Shown piece after piece: positions 18,355 through 30,510 of a stretch of DNA of 64,000 nucleotides; positions within the stretch are counted from its first letter, which is position 1, and each line of letters opens with the position of its first letter. Source of the DNA: Effrenium voratum (Eukaryota > Sar > Dinophyceae > Suessiales > Symbiodiniaceae). Below the pieces are notes generated by a model, which searched no databases, had not been told where the DNA came from, and was given only the letters and a program-made list of their open reading frames with translations. The DNA is taken from the NCBI GenBank assembly GCA_963377175.1, contig CAUJNA010001635.1:193907-257906 (forward strand), read 5' to 3'. The translations under genes were made by a program, and so were the position numbers.

Positions 18355-21300
18355 CCATTATGGTCAAGCATTCCAAACACAGTTCATGTTTCCACATGCG
18401 TTTCAACATTAACAAAAAAACCTTTGAGGCCGGCGCCCGAAGGCTGCAGGGCTTCGACCCAGTGCCGCAAGCCTCGATGCGACACGAGGGTCTGAGACCG
18501 ACCCACCATTCGGGTCCCCCTATTTTAAGACACCCAGTTCTCCTTTCAGGCTGATGAACAAATTCACAAGAACCAATGAACTCAGGTATGCCTGTCGGCC
18601 TCCTTAACCTTCCCTGAAAGCTGGCCCAAACCACCCCCCTGGGCAGAGACCCCATAGCTTTCAGCTGGGGACAAAACACAAGGAGGCAAAGAAAGTCGCA
18701 TTTTGCATTCATCTGGCAATCTGGCAGCGCGAAGACTATCCAACATAGATGATATTGATGGTTGACGATGAACATCTGGGATGCCATCGGATCCGGTCGT
18801 AAGTGCCAGCCGAAGGTCGGTGCCACTCACTCGCACTTGGCATGGATTTGCAAACATACTGTGGACTTTTCATACGGAATGCAGATCCATCATCTGCAAG
18901 CCGTGGTATCAGGGACATTTTCACAATGCCATCGGGCTTTTGGATTGGCCTTCGGTTTGGCTGTGTACCGTTGAAATGGTCTTCCAAAGAAGCTTAAAGT
19001 CCAGGAACCCCCCCCTCCCCCCGAAAAGCTCGGTGTTGATACGCCCGAGATGGATGCCCGGCTCCCATCTGAGCGCAGCGCTCCTCTGGGCTGATCGGGT
19101 ACAGAGTTACCGTGTCAGCTGGGCACGCCTCGGCTGAGACGAAGCCGTGGTCTCCTGTTGCCTGGCGTCCATGACTCTAACCAGCGACTCGTTGCCAAAG
19201 GACAACATCCAAAGCGAGAGTGGACCACGCACATTTGAGCCGATTGCCATTTGAGCAGCTTCAATCAAATTGGAACCCTCAAAAGTCGAGTTTGACCTTG
19301 GACATGCGAGATGAACATAACCACAGGGCTGACAGCATGAGTGCACATGCTAACATGCAGAATCTCTGACGTTCGCGCATGTCTAAACCTCACATCTGCA
19401 GAACCTGCAAACATCATGTACTGATATGCCAAGTTGGCCGGCCAGAAACTGAGTTAACGATTCTTCACAACCATGGGGGAAAATCAACACCCCCAACTGC
19501 GCACCCTGTACCATCTTCCGCACAGGGCTTTGTGTTTTGGAGGCCCGGCCAGCGCTTGCCCCCTCTGCGATGCTCGCCTGAGAGTTGCTGCAATGCAGCA
19601 GCCCGGCGGAATTTTCCCTCTGCTGGTGGATTCCAAGGCAGAAACACACAAGTGCACTCTTGCCGTGGTCCCCTCTTTCTGGAAACACTAGAATCATATT
19701 CCTCCTGCAAGATCCAAATGGCTACTCAGGTTGATTATGGTTTACTGTCCCGTCACAGGGCAACCTTTCATCTCGGCCAGGGCTTTCTTTTGGCTCAACA
19801 CTCAGACATTGGCTTCACAGGGCAACCTTTTGATCTCTAGGGCAGGCAACACCCACACCTCCATCAGGATCTCTGACATGGCGAACCTAAACGGAACAAG
19901 AGGGTCCTTTACTGGAATTCATCCCAGCGGCATCTGCAAACGCTCCACGGCGAAGGCATGCATCCAGGTGCTGACACCTTGCACGCCCATGGACAACCCC
20001 ACTTGCAAACAAGGGAGTGGGCTGGGGGAGAATGGGTGCAAAGCACTTTGGTTGCAGCTTCCCTCAGGTCAGATGCCGATGGGAAGGCAGCCCTACAACA
20101 AGGCAGATCTAGGAGTTAAGAGAGGTGCGTGATACCCCTTTGGCGGTACAAGCATATCGGTGATTTTGTAGTCAAGTCTCCCAGCATCGCAAGTAAGCCA
20201 AGAAACATACAGAAATAACCTGGCCGCCTTGCATTTTTGAAGAATGGATGTACCAAAATGATCATAGCCCTACAGAGGCTGGCATGAACACCAGGAGAAC
20301 CCTGGGCTTTCTTCGCAAATGCGGCTTCCCCCGGCCAAAATGCAATCAGAACTGGTTGGTCGATGCGAAATCCGTGGATGCCTCTTTGTTCTCGGCAGTG
20401 TATTGAAGGGTGGCCAGTGAGGCAAACACCAGCTGGCAAAAAGTGGAGGTTGATCTCAGTTACATGGATTACCATCAAATGTGAACAGTTACCCGTGATC
20501 ATTTGGGGGCCAGGAATATTGATCAACCCCCAAGTCTTACTTACACCTTGGTCGCCACACCAGCATCCAGGTTGGACAAATCGCCGAAGGCCTCCAGGGG
20601 CCGGCAGATAACACAGTGGAGTCAGGAGCCAGCCTTCTCTCCAGGCTGCTCCATGGTTCAATTGTTGGCCTAATAAGAGGAAAGGAAAGGTAGAGGAATT
20701 CCATGGCAGGCAAGTTCTCAAGCTGGATCTCTTCATAAAATATATTTCCTTTCATCTTAAGTCAGACTGCAACTACTACTATCAAACTTCTGCATGGCTT
20801 GTCCTCACAACAAAATCACAGTCAGTTCCCTGCCATAACACTTGGGTGACGTCATCCAACAAATCGTCGTCGAAATTCGGGAATCCTTCCAAATGAAACG
20901 CTTCCGGCTTCCTTCAAGCCCAAGAAAGGAGCTTCACCGACTCCGACTCTACGAGTGCAGACCCTCCGACTCTACGCTTGGCGCCCCTAAAGCCATTCGA
21001 CTGCTTCCTTCTTGGATCCGGGTGCCCTGGACTTCTTATATACCAGCTAGTGGGTTCCCATCTCTGGTGGTTTGGATTGGTGGTTTGGTGGTTAAGGGAT
21101 GGATTCCCATTTACCCTCTGCCCAAAACAAGGGTTCAAATCCATCCAAGTCCACCAATCCAAGTCCACGAGAAAAACCACAACCAATCGCTTCGATTTAC
21201 CCAGCTCCGCCTGGTTGAAGCCTTGCACCGCCAGGCGCGAGATCAACTCAGGCGCCTGAGTTTCGCTGGGACATGGCCTCCGTCTCGTTTCGGGTACGCT

Positions 21301-22380
21301 CAAACAATCTGCGTTAAGATTTTACGTGGCATACCTTGCTTCACGAAACCTCCCTCTCTCGCTCTCTCTCCTCCCTCCTGCCAAGTGGCCGAAAGCAAAA
21401 CAAAGACGTCCCGGGGTAGAACGAAGAAGTGAGGATCCAACCTGCCAGATTCAGAACAATCAGCAATCCCCGTTTCGCGGAAGCTGACATGGGTATACGG
21501 CCCGGAAATAGCCTCAGGTGCACTGCAATAGGACTCCTACGCACACAGAACGTTTGCAGCACTCTCGCCCGGGCAATTGGCAACCTTTCCGTGGCCCAAC
21601 TTATGTTTGAAATGCAAAGATCATCCGAGTGCTCAGATCCGCGGCGCGGTTTAGCCCTTTGCTAATAGTGCCATGCCTGGAAGCTTTTGTAAAGCAAGAC
21701 TTAGGTTCCCAAAGGCTGTAATCTTGGCCCCGATGTTTCGTTGAACTCGGCCGGAAAGCTTTCCGGACTCTCCAGCGAGGCAAATTGCTCTCGGCTCGGT
21801 GGCCCTTAACCAATAGCCTGTTCTGTGAGGGGCTTGACACACACGTTGTAGTATACCTCATATACGCATACACTTATACACCGTGACATCTGCTTCTACT
21901 CCCCACAAGAAAAACACACACACCTACACCTTCCCATACAGGTGTGTCAAAATAGGGCCAGCCCCCAAACTGGGCGGTTTCCTTTTGGTTTCCACAGTGC
22001 CTCCAGCCGCCTGGCAAGCGACTCCAGGAGCCTAGGACCTGGCCAAACGGGGGTTCCGACGTTGTTCAAGATATCTGATGGTGGGAATGTGGGGACGTCC
22101 ACGTACTGCAAAGATATGTGTGGGAATGTGGGTGGTACGTCCATAAAGATCACCAGGTGATGCTCACGTTTTCAGGTGTTTGTTTGAACAATTAGTAATG
22201 CGCATGTAGCAGGGAATGGACATGGTCTGCAAAATGAGAGACTTGACCAATTAGGCTTTCTGGAGGCCTTGTCGAAGCTGTTTGAGGGTGGTGTGGTGCA
22301 GGATGCGCTCTCCTGCTGGATAACAAGTGAGCATACATGAATAAAACGTAACCACACAAGTGGACAAACAGTAAACAACA
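18355..22380. other. Mixed-composition DNA, no gene recognised
   Basis: GC content drops to roughly even after 18,540. Open frames are short, on both strands, and without motifs. The stretch holds a SINE-like copy at 21,067-21,165, a CT-rich run near 21,340-21,378, and CA-rich sequence near 21,900. Intron or intergenic DNA is the simplest reading. Confidence 0.5.
21067..21165 (+). repeat. Small tRNA-like/SINE-like repeat, copy B
   Basis: The left TTGGATTGGTGG pairs perfectly with CCACCAATCCAA at the right end. An A-box-like segment TGGTGGTTAAGGG is followed about 45 bases later by the B-box-like GGGTTCAAATCC (21,131-21,142), the arrangement of an RNA polymerase III promoter in tRNA-derived SINEs. 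No full cloverleaf with a plausible anticodon arm was found, so it is not called a tRNA gene. Confidence 0.6.
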
Positions 22381-22390
22381 AGAACTCAAT

Positions 22391-22411
22391 ATATATATAT
22401 ATATATATATG
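22391..22411. repeat. (TA)n microsatellite
   Basis: A TA run lies beside the left end of a MITE-like repeat; another at 22,512-22,534 lies at its right end. Confidence 0.9.
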
Positions 22412-22513
22412 TGTATATGGAAATTAAACCACCAGGAAACCGCAGGTTTTAGTCCTGGGTTCCATTTGCCGGACTTCCATTTTGGGCACCTATTTTTTAC
22501 CCACAGCCACATA
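22408..22513 (+). repeat. MITE-like repeat, family 3, copy 1
   Basis: The segment with ACCACCAGGAAACCGCAGGT and ending TTTTTTACCCACAGCCAC is homologous to the reverse complement of 48,862-48,958. Its right end resembles the inverted ends of the GGCCATGGGTCAAAATCCC family at 22,710, 36,325 and 61,183. It sits between two TA runs, consistent with insertion into a TA microsatellite. Confidence 0.55.
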
Positions 22514-22554
22514 TATATATATATATATATATATCAGGGTGATCAACATGTTAC

Positions 22555-22700
22555 AGGCCTCGGAAAACCTAAGGCGCTGCTGATTTCCACGCGGCACGCC
22601 CCACTGGCAAGGCACCCGCGCCTTGCCGCCCGGCGGCTCTAGGCCCTGTAGCTCATCCAGGAAACGCCCAGCGCGCACGAAGACATCTTGCCTAGGCAAC
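22555..22700 (-). CDS. Candidate exon, unassigned
   Basis: A GC-rich island within AT-rich repeats reads on the minus strand RQDVFVRAGRFLDELQGLEP, then PGGKARVPCQWGVPRGNQQ, a composition typical of protein. It is bounded by a (TA)n run on one side and the family-2 repeat on the other. No family recognised; splice borders not fixed. Confidence 0.3.
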
Positions 22701-22709
22701 AAGCCCATG

Positions 22710-22796
22710 TGGCCACGGGTCAAAATCCCATACCCTGCGAACATCCCAATCTCCACTAAAATAGACTAAAATGGGTGGTGCACCTACCCCAAATTC
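22710..22796 (+). repeat. MITE-like repeat, family 2, copy 1
   Basis: Shares TGGCCACGGGTCAAAATCCC, then ACATCCCAAT, CACTAAAATAGACTAAAATG and GGTGGTGCACCTACCCCAAA with copies at 36,325 and 61,183. The right inverted end is missing or diverged in this copy. Confidence 0.7.
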
Positions 22797-22999
22797 CGAC
22801 TGACCGACCTGGAAGGGCAGGTCGTCCGACTGAGGGGTTCGTCCTTGTCGTTTGTGCTGTTTTTGGATCACACTTAATCCCCCGCGGAAGGTTGTTGAAA
22901 AAAACATGTTCTCTTAAAAAAACAATGGAGCCAAAACACAGCCATACGACCTCAGCTAAGAGTGTTTCCACTTCCCCCAAACCAGGATTTGATGGTTTC

Positions 23000-25250
23000 C
23001 ACAAAAGAAAGGGCATATACCCTGTTTTCCCTGGGAGTGGCTTGGGGAGTGGACACCATCCTGGAGAGCTGCAACCCGCGAGCCAACCACACCGGGAAGT
23101 GGGTAATGCGACAGCAAAACAAGCAAATTTACACTGAACATTCGGTCGACGACTTCCGCTATCATCTCTGACGAGCGTGAGACAACCTTTGCTTCGGGCA
23201 CTCTGCCCGAAGCCGGTAGATCAAATGCCGGAAATGAGTGGGTCAAACAAGTGGTGCGTTTCAATATAGCAAGGCATGGCTGAAGCACAATTGCGCAGTC
23301 CTTGAGCGCCAGACCGAGCAACCACCAGCCACCTGAATTGGAAGTCCCGCAGGAGGGCCAATACCTGCAAGTGTTCCAGCCAGGACTCAACAAAAACAAC
23401 TGCACGAAACAAACCCCCAACTCGACTACACACACAAACAAGCAAACAAGCAAGCAAGCACGCAAACACGGCACGCAAACATCAAGGCTGCGAACTCAGC
23501 CTATCGTCTCTGTCCATCTTTCACAGTAAGTGGGGCGACTGCAAAACCGCTCCTTGTCTCTCGCTCACTCTGTTTCTCTCCCCTCCCTCCCTCCCTCCTC
23601 TCCTGTCTCCCGCTCTCTTTCCGCAATTTCGTCTTCAAGTGTTTTAAAGCCGGCTTTTTGCGAACATGGCGGAAGCTTCCATCAAACCACCAGGTGTGAG
23701 CGGTTGTGCCTGAATCATCTGGTCAGTGGTGGCTTCCGCTGATGTTGACGTCCTGGCCGGCCGCAACTGGGCTTAGACCGTTCAAGAATTGAGTTTGCTA
23801 CTGGTGAACAGCAGTAATAATATTAAAACCTCCAAGATTGCCATTCCAAATTGGCATCAAGGTTCGCTAAGGCTGGCATGCAGGTTGGTGCTTGTACTGC
23901 TGAGGAGATCAGCCTGATCCTTGTAGGATTTTGCAGTGCTGCTAAACAACGGTACAACGCGCATATTCCCGCTTCCACAGCGATTCATGCTCGATACACA
24001 CAAATTGGGGGAAGGGCCTCGCCATAGGTTGTCTTTGACATGTCGCAAAGACAACAATCAGTCCTGCAGATAATGTGGTCATAGCAAAAAATGATGCTAT
24101 TATTCTCCAATTGCACGAACAGCAAATAATGACCCTCGGTTGCCCGATTTCTATGCAACATCAACCAACAACGCAAAGACCAGAAAGGTTCGAAGCACTT
24201 AGAATGTTCAAATACAAAAGCCACGGGTACTTGGAGAAATGGACCCTTCAACGCATTCTGCCAGTTTGGTTCCAATGCCTGGCAATAGAAGGGACTCAAG
24301 ATTGCACCCAAACTCTCATAGCTCCTTCAGCCGTTCAACATCAAGCAGGGCAGTGCACTTCACAACATGGTGGCTCTCCTGAGGTCCTGGGAACCATTTT
24401 GACAACACCTGTGTTGAATTGGACAAGCAGTGCCACACCGTCCTATCGGCAGGCGGCAGGATCAGCAGGTCCTGGTGACAGCTAGCGAAGCAACGTGAAA
24501 AAAATCGCCTCCCGTTCGGGGTGGTTAGCAGCTAGCAAGCTAGTTTCCACAGCTAGGGTCTGCTGTGCAGAGGACTTCATCTAGCCTTGCTCATTGCGGC
24601 TTGCTCATTACGGCCTCTGGTGTTATCTTGTCATCTACCAGACCCTGACAAAGGCCCCCAGGAAGATAGTTTTTTCCATTCTTCAGGGAGACTTCTGTAA
24701 GGCTCCAATTTAATGGGGAGGGCTTTCCGGGCAAAGAGGTTGCATCGCTTTGTCGGATGCGCTAAATCCAATCCCGTGGCCCAGGAAGTCTTGCCCTAGG
24801 ACCCCGTGAGGCGCACATTTCCAGAGTCACCTGGTGACTCACGAGACTGCAGCCAACCTCGGGAACACGTGAAAAACCTGACAGGGCGCATGCCACTGCG
24901 AATGGACAAAGGATTGTCGATGGCAAACCACATCCATACCACGCCCAATGGTTGTGACCTGGGTGCAACGAGTATAGATTCCAGTGGCAATCTATATGAG
25001 TTCCATCAACAGCAAGGACACTTTGAGAAATAAAGGAAGCCAATCTGAAAGCAAGGCTTCAGAGCGGTTCTCAATATGCAGCCACGTGCCACAGCACTCC
25101 GTGCCACTCGAGGAACTACATCCCCCTCTCGTGGTTTTGAGGCAACAGTTTCGATGCCCTCTCTTGGTGCTGAGACTCTTTCAGTGAAGATCCACGAGTG
25201 GATAAGGCCCCCAGCATTTCACGTTGCAATAGTGAAACATGCAAAGGCTA
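23000..25250. other. No gene recognised; small repeats
   Basis: Contains a CAAG/CAAA-rich run at 23,430-23,470, a CCCT run at 23,582-23,598 and unremarkable short frames on both strands. Confidence 0.5.
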
Positions 25251-25293
25251 AGAACAACTGGTTGGAGGTTGGATGCATGTAGCTTGGCGAGGA

Positions 25294-25662
25294 TCACTGA
25301 CACATGTCTCTTCGTCTTGGGTGCTCAACAACCGGGTGGGTCCTGATGCTCCTTGTGCTCCTGCTCCAGCTCGATGAAAAGCTTCGCCTGGCGCCATCAG
25401 TTCTGTCCATGAGGATTTTCTCGAAGCGCACATCAAACAGCCCCATTTCGGAATACGCCACCACCATACCTTCGGTTGTAAGGGGAATCTGGGATTTGTT
25501 TCGAGTCATGTTCCTAATTAGATATAGGCGCACCCGGGGACGCTGGACCTGTGGAATGTTTGCAAAGCGGATCATAGTGGTTGTCCAAGGATTCATGCTA
25601 TTTCCTTGACCGCAAGGGTCCGCTTTGCTGCCAAAGGCATCAAGCCAGCACCTTCGCATCAA
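25294..25662 (-). CDS. Candidate exon or small gene, unassigned
   Basis: A 122-codon minus-strand frame has protein-like composition: PWTTTMIRFANIPQVQRPRV, then LYLIRNMTRNKSQIPLTTEG and MVVAYSEMGLFDVRFEKILM, turning R/S-rich at the end before the stop at 25,294. The plus strand is open too (101 codons) but strongly hydrophobic. A frame switch near 25,390 would replace the R/S-rich tail by another open stretch, so the 3' part may be intron. No family recognised. Confidence 0.3.
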   Translation of the reverse strand: MMRRCWLDAFGSKADPCGQGNSMNPWTTTMIRFANIPQVQRPRVRLYLIRNMTRNKSQIPLTTEGMVVAYSEMGLFDVRFEKILMDRTDGARRSFSSSWSRSTRSIRTHPVVEHPRRRDMCQ

Positions 25663-27576
25663 CTCTCGTCCCTTGGACTCAGCATGACCAAGGGATCAGC
25701 GCCCAACACCCGAGCTGACTTTGGTTCTAAGGTGGTTACAAAGATTTACATAGGCCATATACCATACACCACAAGCCATATGAAGCCAGGCAGTAAAACC
25801 ACCCACCAACATAGCCAATGGGGGCTTTTGGGTGCTGCTCGTATAGCATGGGCCACTTCACCCAAGGACCCCTTCCCCAGTGGGGAAGCAACCTCTGTAG
25901 CAAACATCAGGATTCAACCTGCTGCTAGCCAGCTTGTCGGCCGCGGCTAGAAACAATACGGCATAGTTTAAGGCAAACAAACGCCGTAAGCAATACCCCA
26001 AAACACAAGGGATGGTCAAGGCCGGGCTTGCACAAAGTTGGGTTGGACATGTTACTATCCCCAATTGCACAGGAGGGACTGTCCGCAGTCAGACTTCATG
26101 TCTCTCCTATGAAGATCCGCAGCCGCATGATGATTAGGGCTGAAGTCCCCGATGTTGCTTGACTTGATGCAAACAAAGAAGTTTCAAAAGGCTAAGGGAT
26201 CGCTTTTGTGATCCTTTGGCGTCTAACCCCGTTACATGGAATCATAGCGGGATAGCCCTCGTTCCCAACAGAAGAGCATTTCTCCACGTGCGAAAACACT
26301 ACCTTCTCGCATCGTCAGCTGCTCAGAGAGAGAAGATACTTTCTGATCCTGGACCCCAGGTTGGTTCCCGTTCACCACACACTCGAAAGACCCTCAGGCG
26401 TTTACCAACTCAACCTTTATCCCCATGTTCTTCAGAGATGCCTTCACCAAAGATACGGGTCCAACCCGCAGGGAACCGACATCGACCAGCCTCGTCTGCA
26501 CGGGGGTGCACCGCGAAAACCCATCTGAGGGCACCAGCCTATGGCAAGTGAAAGTCTACAGCTGATTTCAAAGACTTGTTCCACAAACAACACCTGCTTC
26601 AACCAACGGGCTGTGCAAGAAATGACACCAGATCCAGACGTGCTGTGCCAATAGATGTCAAAATCGAATTCATCAACCTAGGTAAATATGATTAATAGGG
26701 ACTTCACCCCAAAAGTGATGAATCTCCTCAAGCGGAAACACGCGGATTTTCATCAAGCAGTTAATTGATTCCGTCCCAGCGAACAGAGCATCGGCTTGCT
26801 TAAGGTCATGGCTCCCGCGAGCTCTTGGAACTGCTTTTGCCAGCCGACAGTCCTCAGCGATGTTAGTTTCAGGGGCTCCTGTGGATCTTTAAACATGGTA
26901 TATGTATATGGGTGTCTTTTTCTGGACTACAACAAAAGGGTTTCGTTTTGGTTTCCAAAAAAGGTACCCTCAAAAAACACCCACACACCCACATGAACCA
27001 CAATGGGAGGATTGTGGAGAGACCTTGTCTATTTGAAGGGATGTCTAAATCTCGTTTTGCACCAATGGCAGTTTGTCATTTAGCAACCCCAAGCAATGTG
27101 AGGGTGTTAGACCTCACCCGGCACTGAGTTTTCATCCCAGGAACAGGAAGGCAACTTCAAAAGGGCCCACACAATTTGAATTGCTCCTTCTCACGGGTTC
27201 GGACAGGGCAGGATGAGGCTGGGCTGATTGTGACAGAACCGGTTAGCTTTTCAGCTTGTTATTTCTGTACAGCTTTGAGGCTTTTTGCACCGGTTGGAGT
27301 TGTTGTGTATGGCATGGGTCTCGGTTGTTGTTTTATTGGAAGACTAACAGGTACCATGGCGGTCCTACGAATCATAACCTTGTCTGGATTTCCACCACGC
27401 GCGGTTTTAGCAGCACGGACACATGCTTTTCCAGAGATCATATCTGCCACTTTGGACAGAGTGCTCACATAATCCTTGCTATCCGGTCCACGAATACTTT
27501 CCGTGAGGACGAAAAAGACATGGATTCGCCTTCCGGCCAGGGAAAACGACTTCGCCTTCCGGCCAAAAAACCGACG

Positions 27577-27777
27577 CTAGGCCTTCCTTTTTCGCGGGCT
27601 CCGGCTCCGGGCCCCCTTTTCACGTCGTGGGCAGCTGAGGCAGAAGCCGGCGGCGCGGTGCGGGTGGATACAGCGCTTTTCTTCCAACTTCCCCGACGAC
27701 ATCGCCACCACGCGGTGCCCATCCGCTTCATTCTCCAGCTCAAGGGACTGGCCCCGCATGACCTGGGGACTGGACAC
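27577..27777 (-). CDS. Candidate C-terminal exon with basic tail
   Basis: A GC-rich island. The minus-strand frame reads GQSLELENEADGHRVVAMSS, then GKLEEKRCIHPHRAAGF, CLSC and a basic RSRSPRKRKA ending in a stop at 27,577. The terminal cluster resembles a nuclear localisation signal. The 5' border is unclear. Alternative frames are R/A/P-rich. Function unknown. Confidence 0.3.
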   Translation of the reverse strand: MSSPQVMRGQSLELENEADGHRVVAMSSGKLEEKRCIHPHRAAGFCLSCPRREKGARSRSPRKRKA

Positions 27778-28113
27778 TGAAAACTTCTTCGAGACAGAAA
27801 CACGTGAGGTCTCACGTGCGATTGTCTCAGACTAGGGTTTCCCCTTTTGGTTGGTTTCAAAGGGACTTTGAAAGGAAATGGAAACAAACTACCTGGAGGT
27901 GTGCTGAATTTTGAGAAACACCCACATACGAAACGAGAACGAAAACAAACAAACGCCAGGCGCTGTCGGAGGACCAAAGCGTCGTCCAAGGGCCGCGCCA
28001 ACACCACGCCGCCAACACGCAGCCGCACCAAAGGCCAACCCTTGCTGCCAAAGCCCACAACTTCTCCGAGCATCTCGCCAGCCTTACCTCGAGAGATCAG
28101 CTTCCCTCAAAAG

Positions 28114-28203
28114 GGGTGGTTTGGATTGGTGGTTTGGTGGTAAAGGGGTGGTTTCTCATTTGCCCTCTACAAGAACTAGGGGTTCAAATCCAAACCACCA
28201 ATT
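28114..28203 (+). repeat. Small tRNA-like/SINE-like repeat, copy C
   Basis: Very similar to copy B at 21,067. GGTGGTTTGG at the left pairs with CCAAACCACC at the right, and GGTTCAAATCC (28,181-28,191) is a B-box match. The A-box-like segment is TGGTGGTAAAGGGG. Confidence 0.65.
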
Positions 28204-28605
28204 GAAACCAAACTGACCTAATTTACAGGACATACGAGTGGTCGGACCCTTTCGTAGACATCACTTACAAGGGGATGTATAAAACCATCTTTGAGGGTTT
28301 CCCTATTGACTGACATTCATAGCCACCTGAGTGATCCATGCCCTTTCGGAAAGAAAAAGCAACCTGGCTTCCACTTGGCGCTTTTCAAAACCACTTTACG
28401 AACGGAACCGAACAAAACAACACACCAAACCAAACACAAATTAACAAACGAGTCAAGCACATGCCGTTTAAACTCCCAGGAAGAGCTAAGTTTGGGTCAG
28501 AGTTGCTGCTGCACCTGCGCAACGCAATCAGTGCCATGGCTGTGGTCCCTCGGTGGGCTCTGAGAGGGGCAGCTGACTGACTCGATTCTCTTAGCTGACC
28601 AAAAT

Positions 28606-28660
28606 GTGTGTGTGTGTGTGCGTGTTGTGTGTTGTGTGTGTGTGTGTGTGCGCGAGTTGT
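28606..28660. repeat. (TG)n microsatellite
   Basis: Alternating TG with CGTGTTG interruptions. Confidence 0.9.
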
Positions 28661-28752
28661 TCTTGATTTCATATAATAAAACCCCAAATGCAAGGTGTGG
28701 TCCCATATGAGAAACAAACCACAGTTGATAGGCAAGAGCATGACAAGTAAAC

Positions 28753-28917
28753 CAGCCAGGCGATAAGAATGCTCTGACGCCGTCTTGCGCAGTATTTGGT
28801 ATGGTGCCAATCTCTTGCGAGCCGCACGCTCAGTGTTCTCCGTGCCGAAATCTGCGGAGCCTTTGGTTCTTGAGCTGCGCTGCTTGGGGACAAACTTTTC
28901 ACGCATCCCAACTGGAG
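28753..28917 (-). CDS. Candidate internal exon, 165 bp
   Basis: On the minus strand, TTTCTTAG precedes the block and GGTTTACTTG follows it, giving AG/GT borders. The frame reads PVGMREKFVPKQRSSRTKGS, then ADFGTENTERAARKRLAPYQ and ILRKTASEHSYRLA, hydrophilic and protein-like. A (TG)n tract and mixed DNA lie downstream. No family recognised. The opposite strand is open as well, so the strand call rests on composition and borders. Confidence 0.35.
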
Positions 28918-29099
28918 CTAAGAAATCCCAACTTCGACCGGTGCTACTTTCAATCATGATTACAAGCCAGGGAAATATATTAGAGGGGCTGGTCTTCGAT
29001 CAAACAATCAGGCACCTGTTTTGGGGCGGGTTCGAAAAGGAAACCAAGTGGGCACTAATTAGAGGGAGCCAGCCAAGTACTAGCCCTTTCATCTTCAGA

Positions 29100-29560
29100 C
29101 GGATCTGCCTCAATCTGAAAGCTGAATTTGGGCATTGCCTCTACTTTCGGATTTTCAGGTAGACATGCAGGAACTGGTTGGTTCGCCCTTGCTGTTCTCT
29201 CATGCTGGCGCAAGGCGTCCAGCTTCCATGTCCGAATACACCGGAGACCAATGACAAACGGCTTCTTGGTATAGCCCGTTTGGTGAGGAGACACACTTGC
29301 GCACTTGGCATTTGAAGCAAATCACCGAGGCTGGCGCCGTAGCACGCTTCGGAACGCCCGGCCGCGTTCGTCTGCGCTGGAAAGCAAGACCTTGCGCTCT
29401 CCCTCTCGCTCTCTCGTGCGGAGGAATAGCTCTGCTGATGCCAAGCCGTTTTGTCACGTCGTGTGGCGGCCATGTGTAGGAACGAAGCCCGTTGGGAAAG
29501 CTTCTTCGTCTGCTCATACGTCCTTGGTCTCCCATGGTCAGCCTGCTGAGCATGATTCAA
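29100..29560 (-). other. Coding-like minus-strand segment, uncertain
   Basis: Two overlapping minus-strand frames are open. One has PASVICFKCQVRKCVSSPNG with a CxxC pair; the other has SEACYGASLGDLLQMPSAQV. Neither shows a family motif, and splice borders could not be fixed. Confidence 0.2.
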
Positions 29561-29636
29561 AACGCTCCAGATACAGGTGTGAAGAGAAATGTAAACCCCG
29601 GTCATCAACCAGTGGGGAATCATCACTTGTGCAGGA

Positions 29637-29720
29637 ACCCCTATTAAAACTAGGTCCTCCGGAAGAGAGGTTAGAATAAGGGTACCCTTTTTTCTGTCGT
29701 CTATTTTAATAGGGGAACCC
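29637..29720. repeat. ~84-bp inverted-repeat element
   Basis: ACCCCTATTAAAA at the left is complementary to TTTTAATAGGGG at 29,704-29,715, enclosing an AAGGGTACCCTTTT palindrome. This resembles a very short MITE. Downstream, 29,800-29,860 carries GTTGACC and TTTAGTGGACAACCCC, also seen in variant form at 33,905-33,940. Confidence 0.5.
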
Positions 29721-30437
29721 TCCCCCAAAAAAGAAACGGGTGAGAAAGGGCACCTAGCTGGGAAACCTAGTTTGCCTTGACCGCTCAAATCCTACCCAAC
29801 CCTTGGTTACTGTTGACCCCCCTGCAAAAAGTTTAACTTTTTGAGGTTTAGTGGACAACCCCTTGATTTCCCGAAAAGCTAGAGTGTAAAGTTAAAAAAT
29901 TCAGGCTCAACATGAAGCAATCATGACCCACCTGTGGTCCCCAGCCAGAAGCAGCTGCGCGAAGGGCACTGGTGGTGATGTGGGAGGTCCACAGCTGTCG
30001 TGGCCCACGTGCCAGGGTGGCACGGTCTGGCGCGCGATGCGCGGAATGGACGGTGGATTGGCCACAGTCGTCTATTCCAAGGACAAATCAAAAGTTGGGT
30101 GATCTTTATGGAGAAATTTGGTTTGGCATGCCCTCTCCGTAGCGAACTCATCAAACTCACCTTTGGAGAATAAAGCGACTACGCAATATACCCGGACAAA
30201 CCGTATCCCAAGAGTAAAGACTTTCCCAAGCCGACAGGGGCAGGCAGTCAGCAGTCAGCCCAATGCAAGGAGACAAACCAGGGCAAGTGGCTCATTGCCT
30301 CCAGATTGTGAGCCACAGGCCAGCCACTCAATATTTGCCTCCTGCCTCCAACCTGGATCTAGGGTTACCGGAATCCCCTCGCAAACCTCGCAGTACTTTT
30401 GTGAGCATACCCCAAATGATGAGTGACCAATCAAAAC

Positions 30438-30510
<73 letters not shown>
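30438..30510. repeat. (ATG)24 microsatellite
   Basis: An uninterrupted ATG/GAT run of 73 bases. It gives long poly-Met, poly-Asp, poly-Ser and poly-Ile frames that are not evidence of a gene. Confidence 0.95.

Noticed and set aside
19786..19800. Second spliced-leader relic (TTTTGGCTCAA)
   Set aside because: Only 11 bases match, the last base of the leader differs, and no ORF follows; chance is plausible.
21067..21165. tRNA gene
   Set aside because: B-box and paired ends are present, but no convincing D and anticodon arms could be folded; a SINE/MITE-like repeat fits better.
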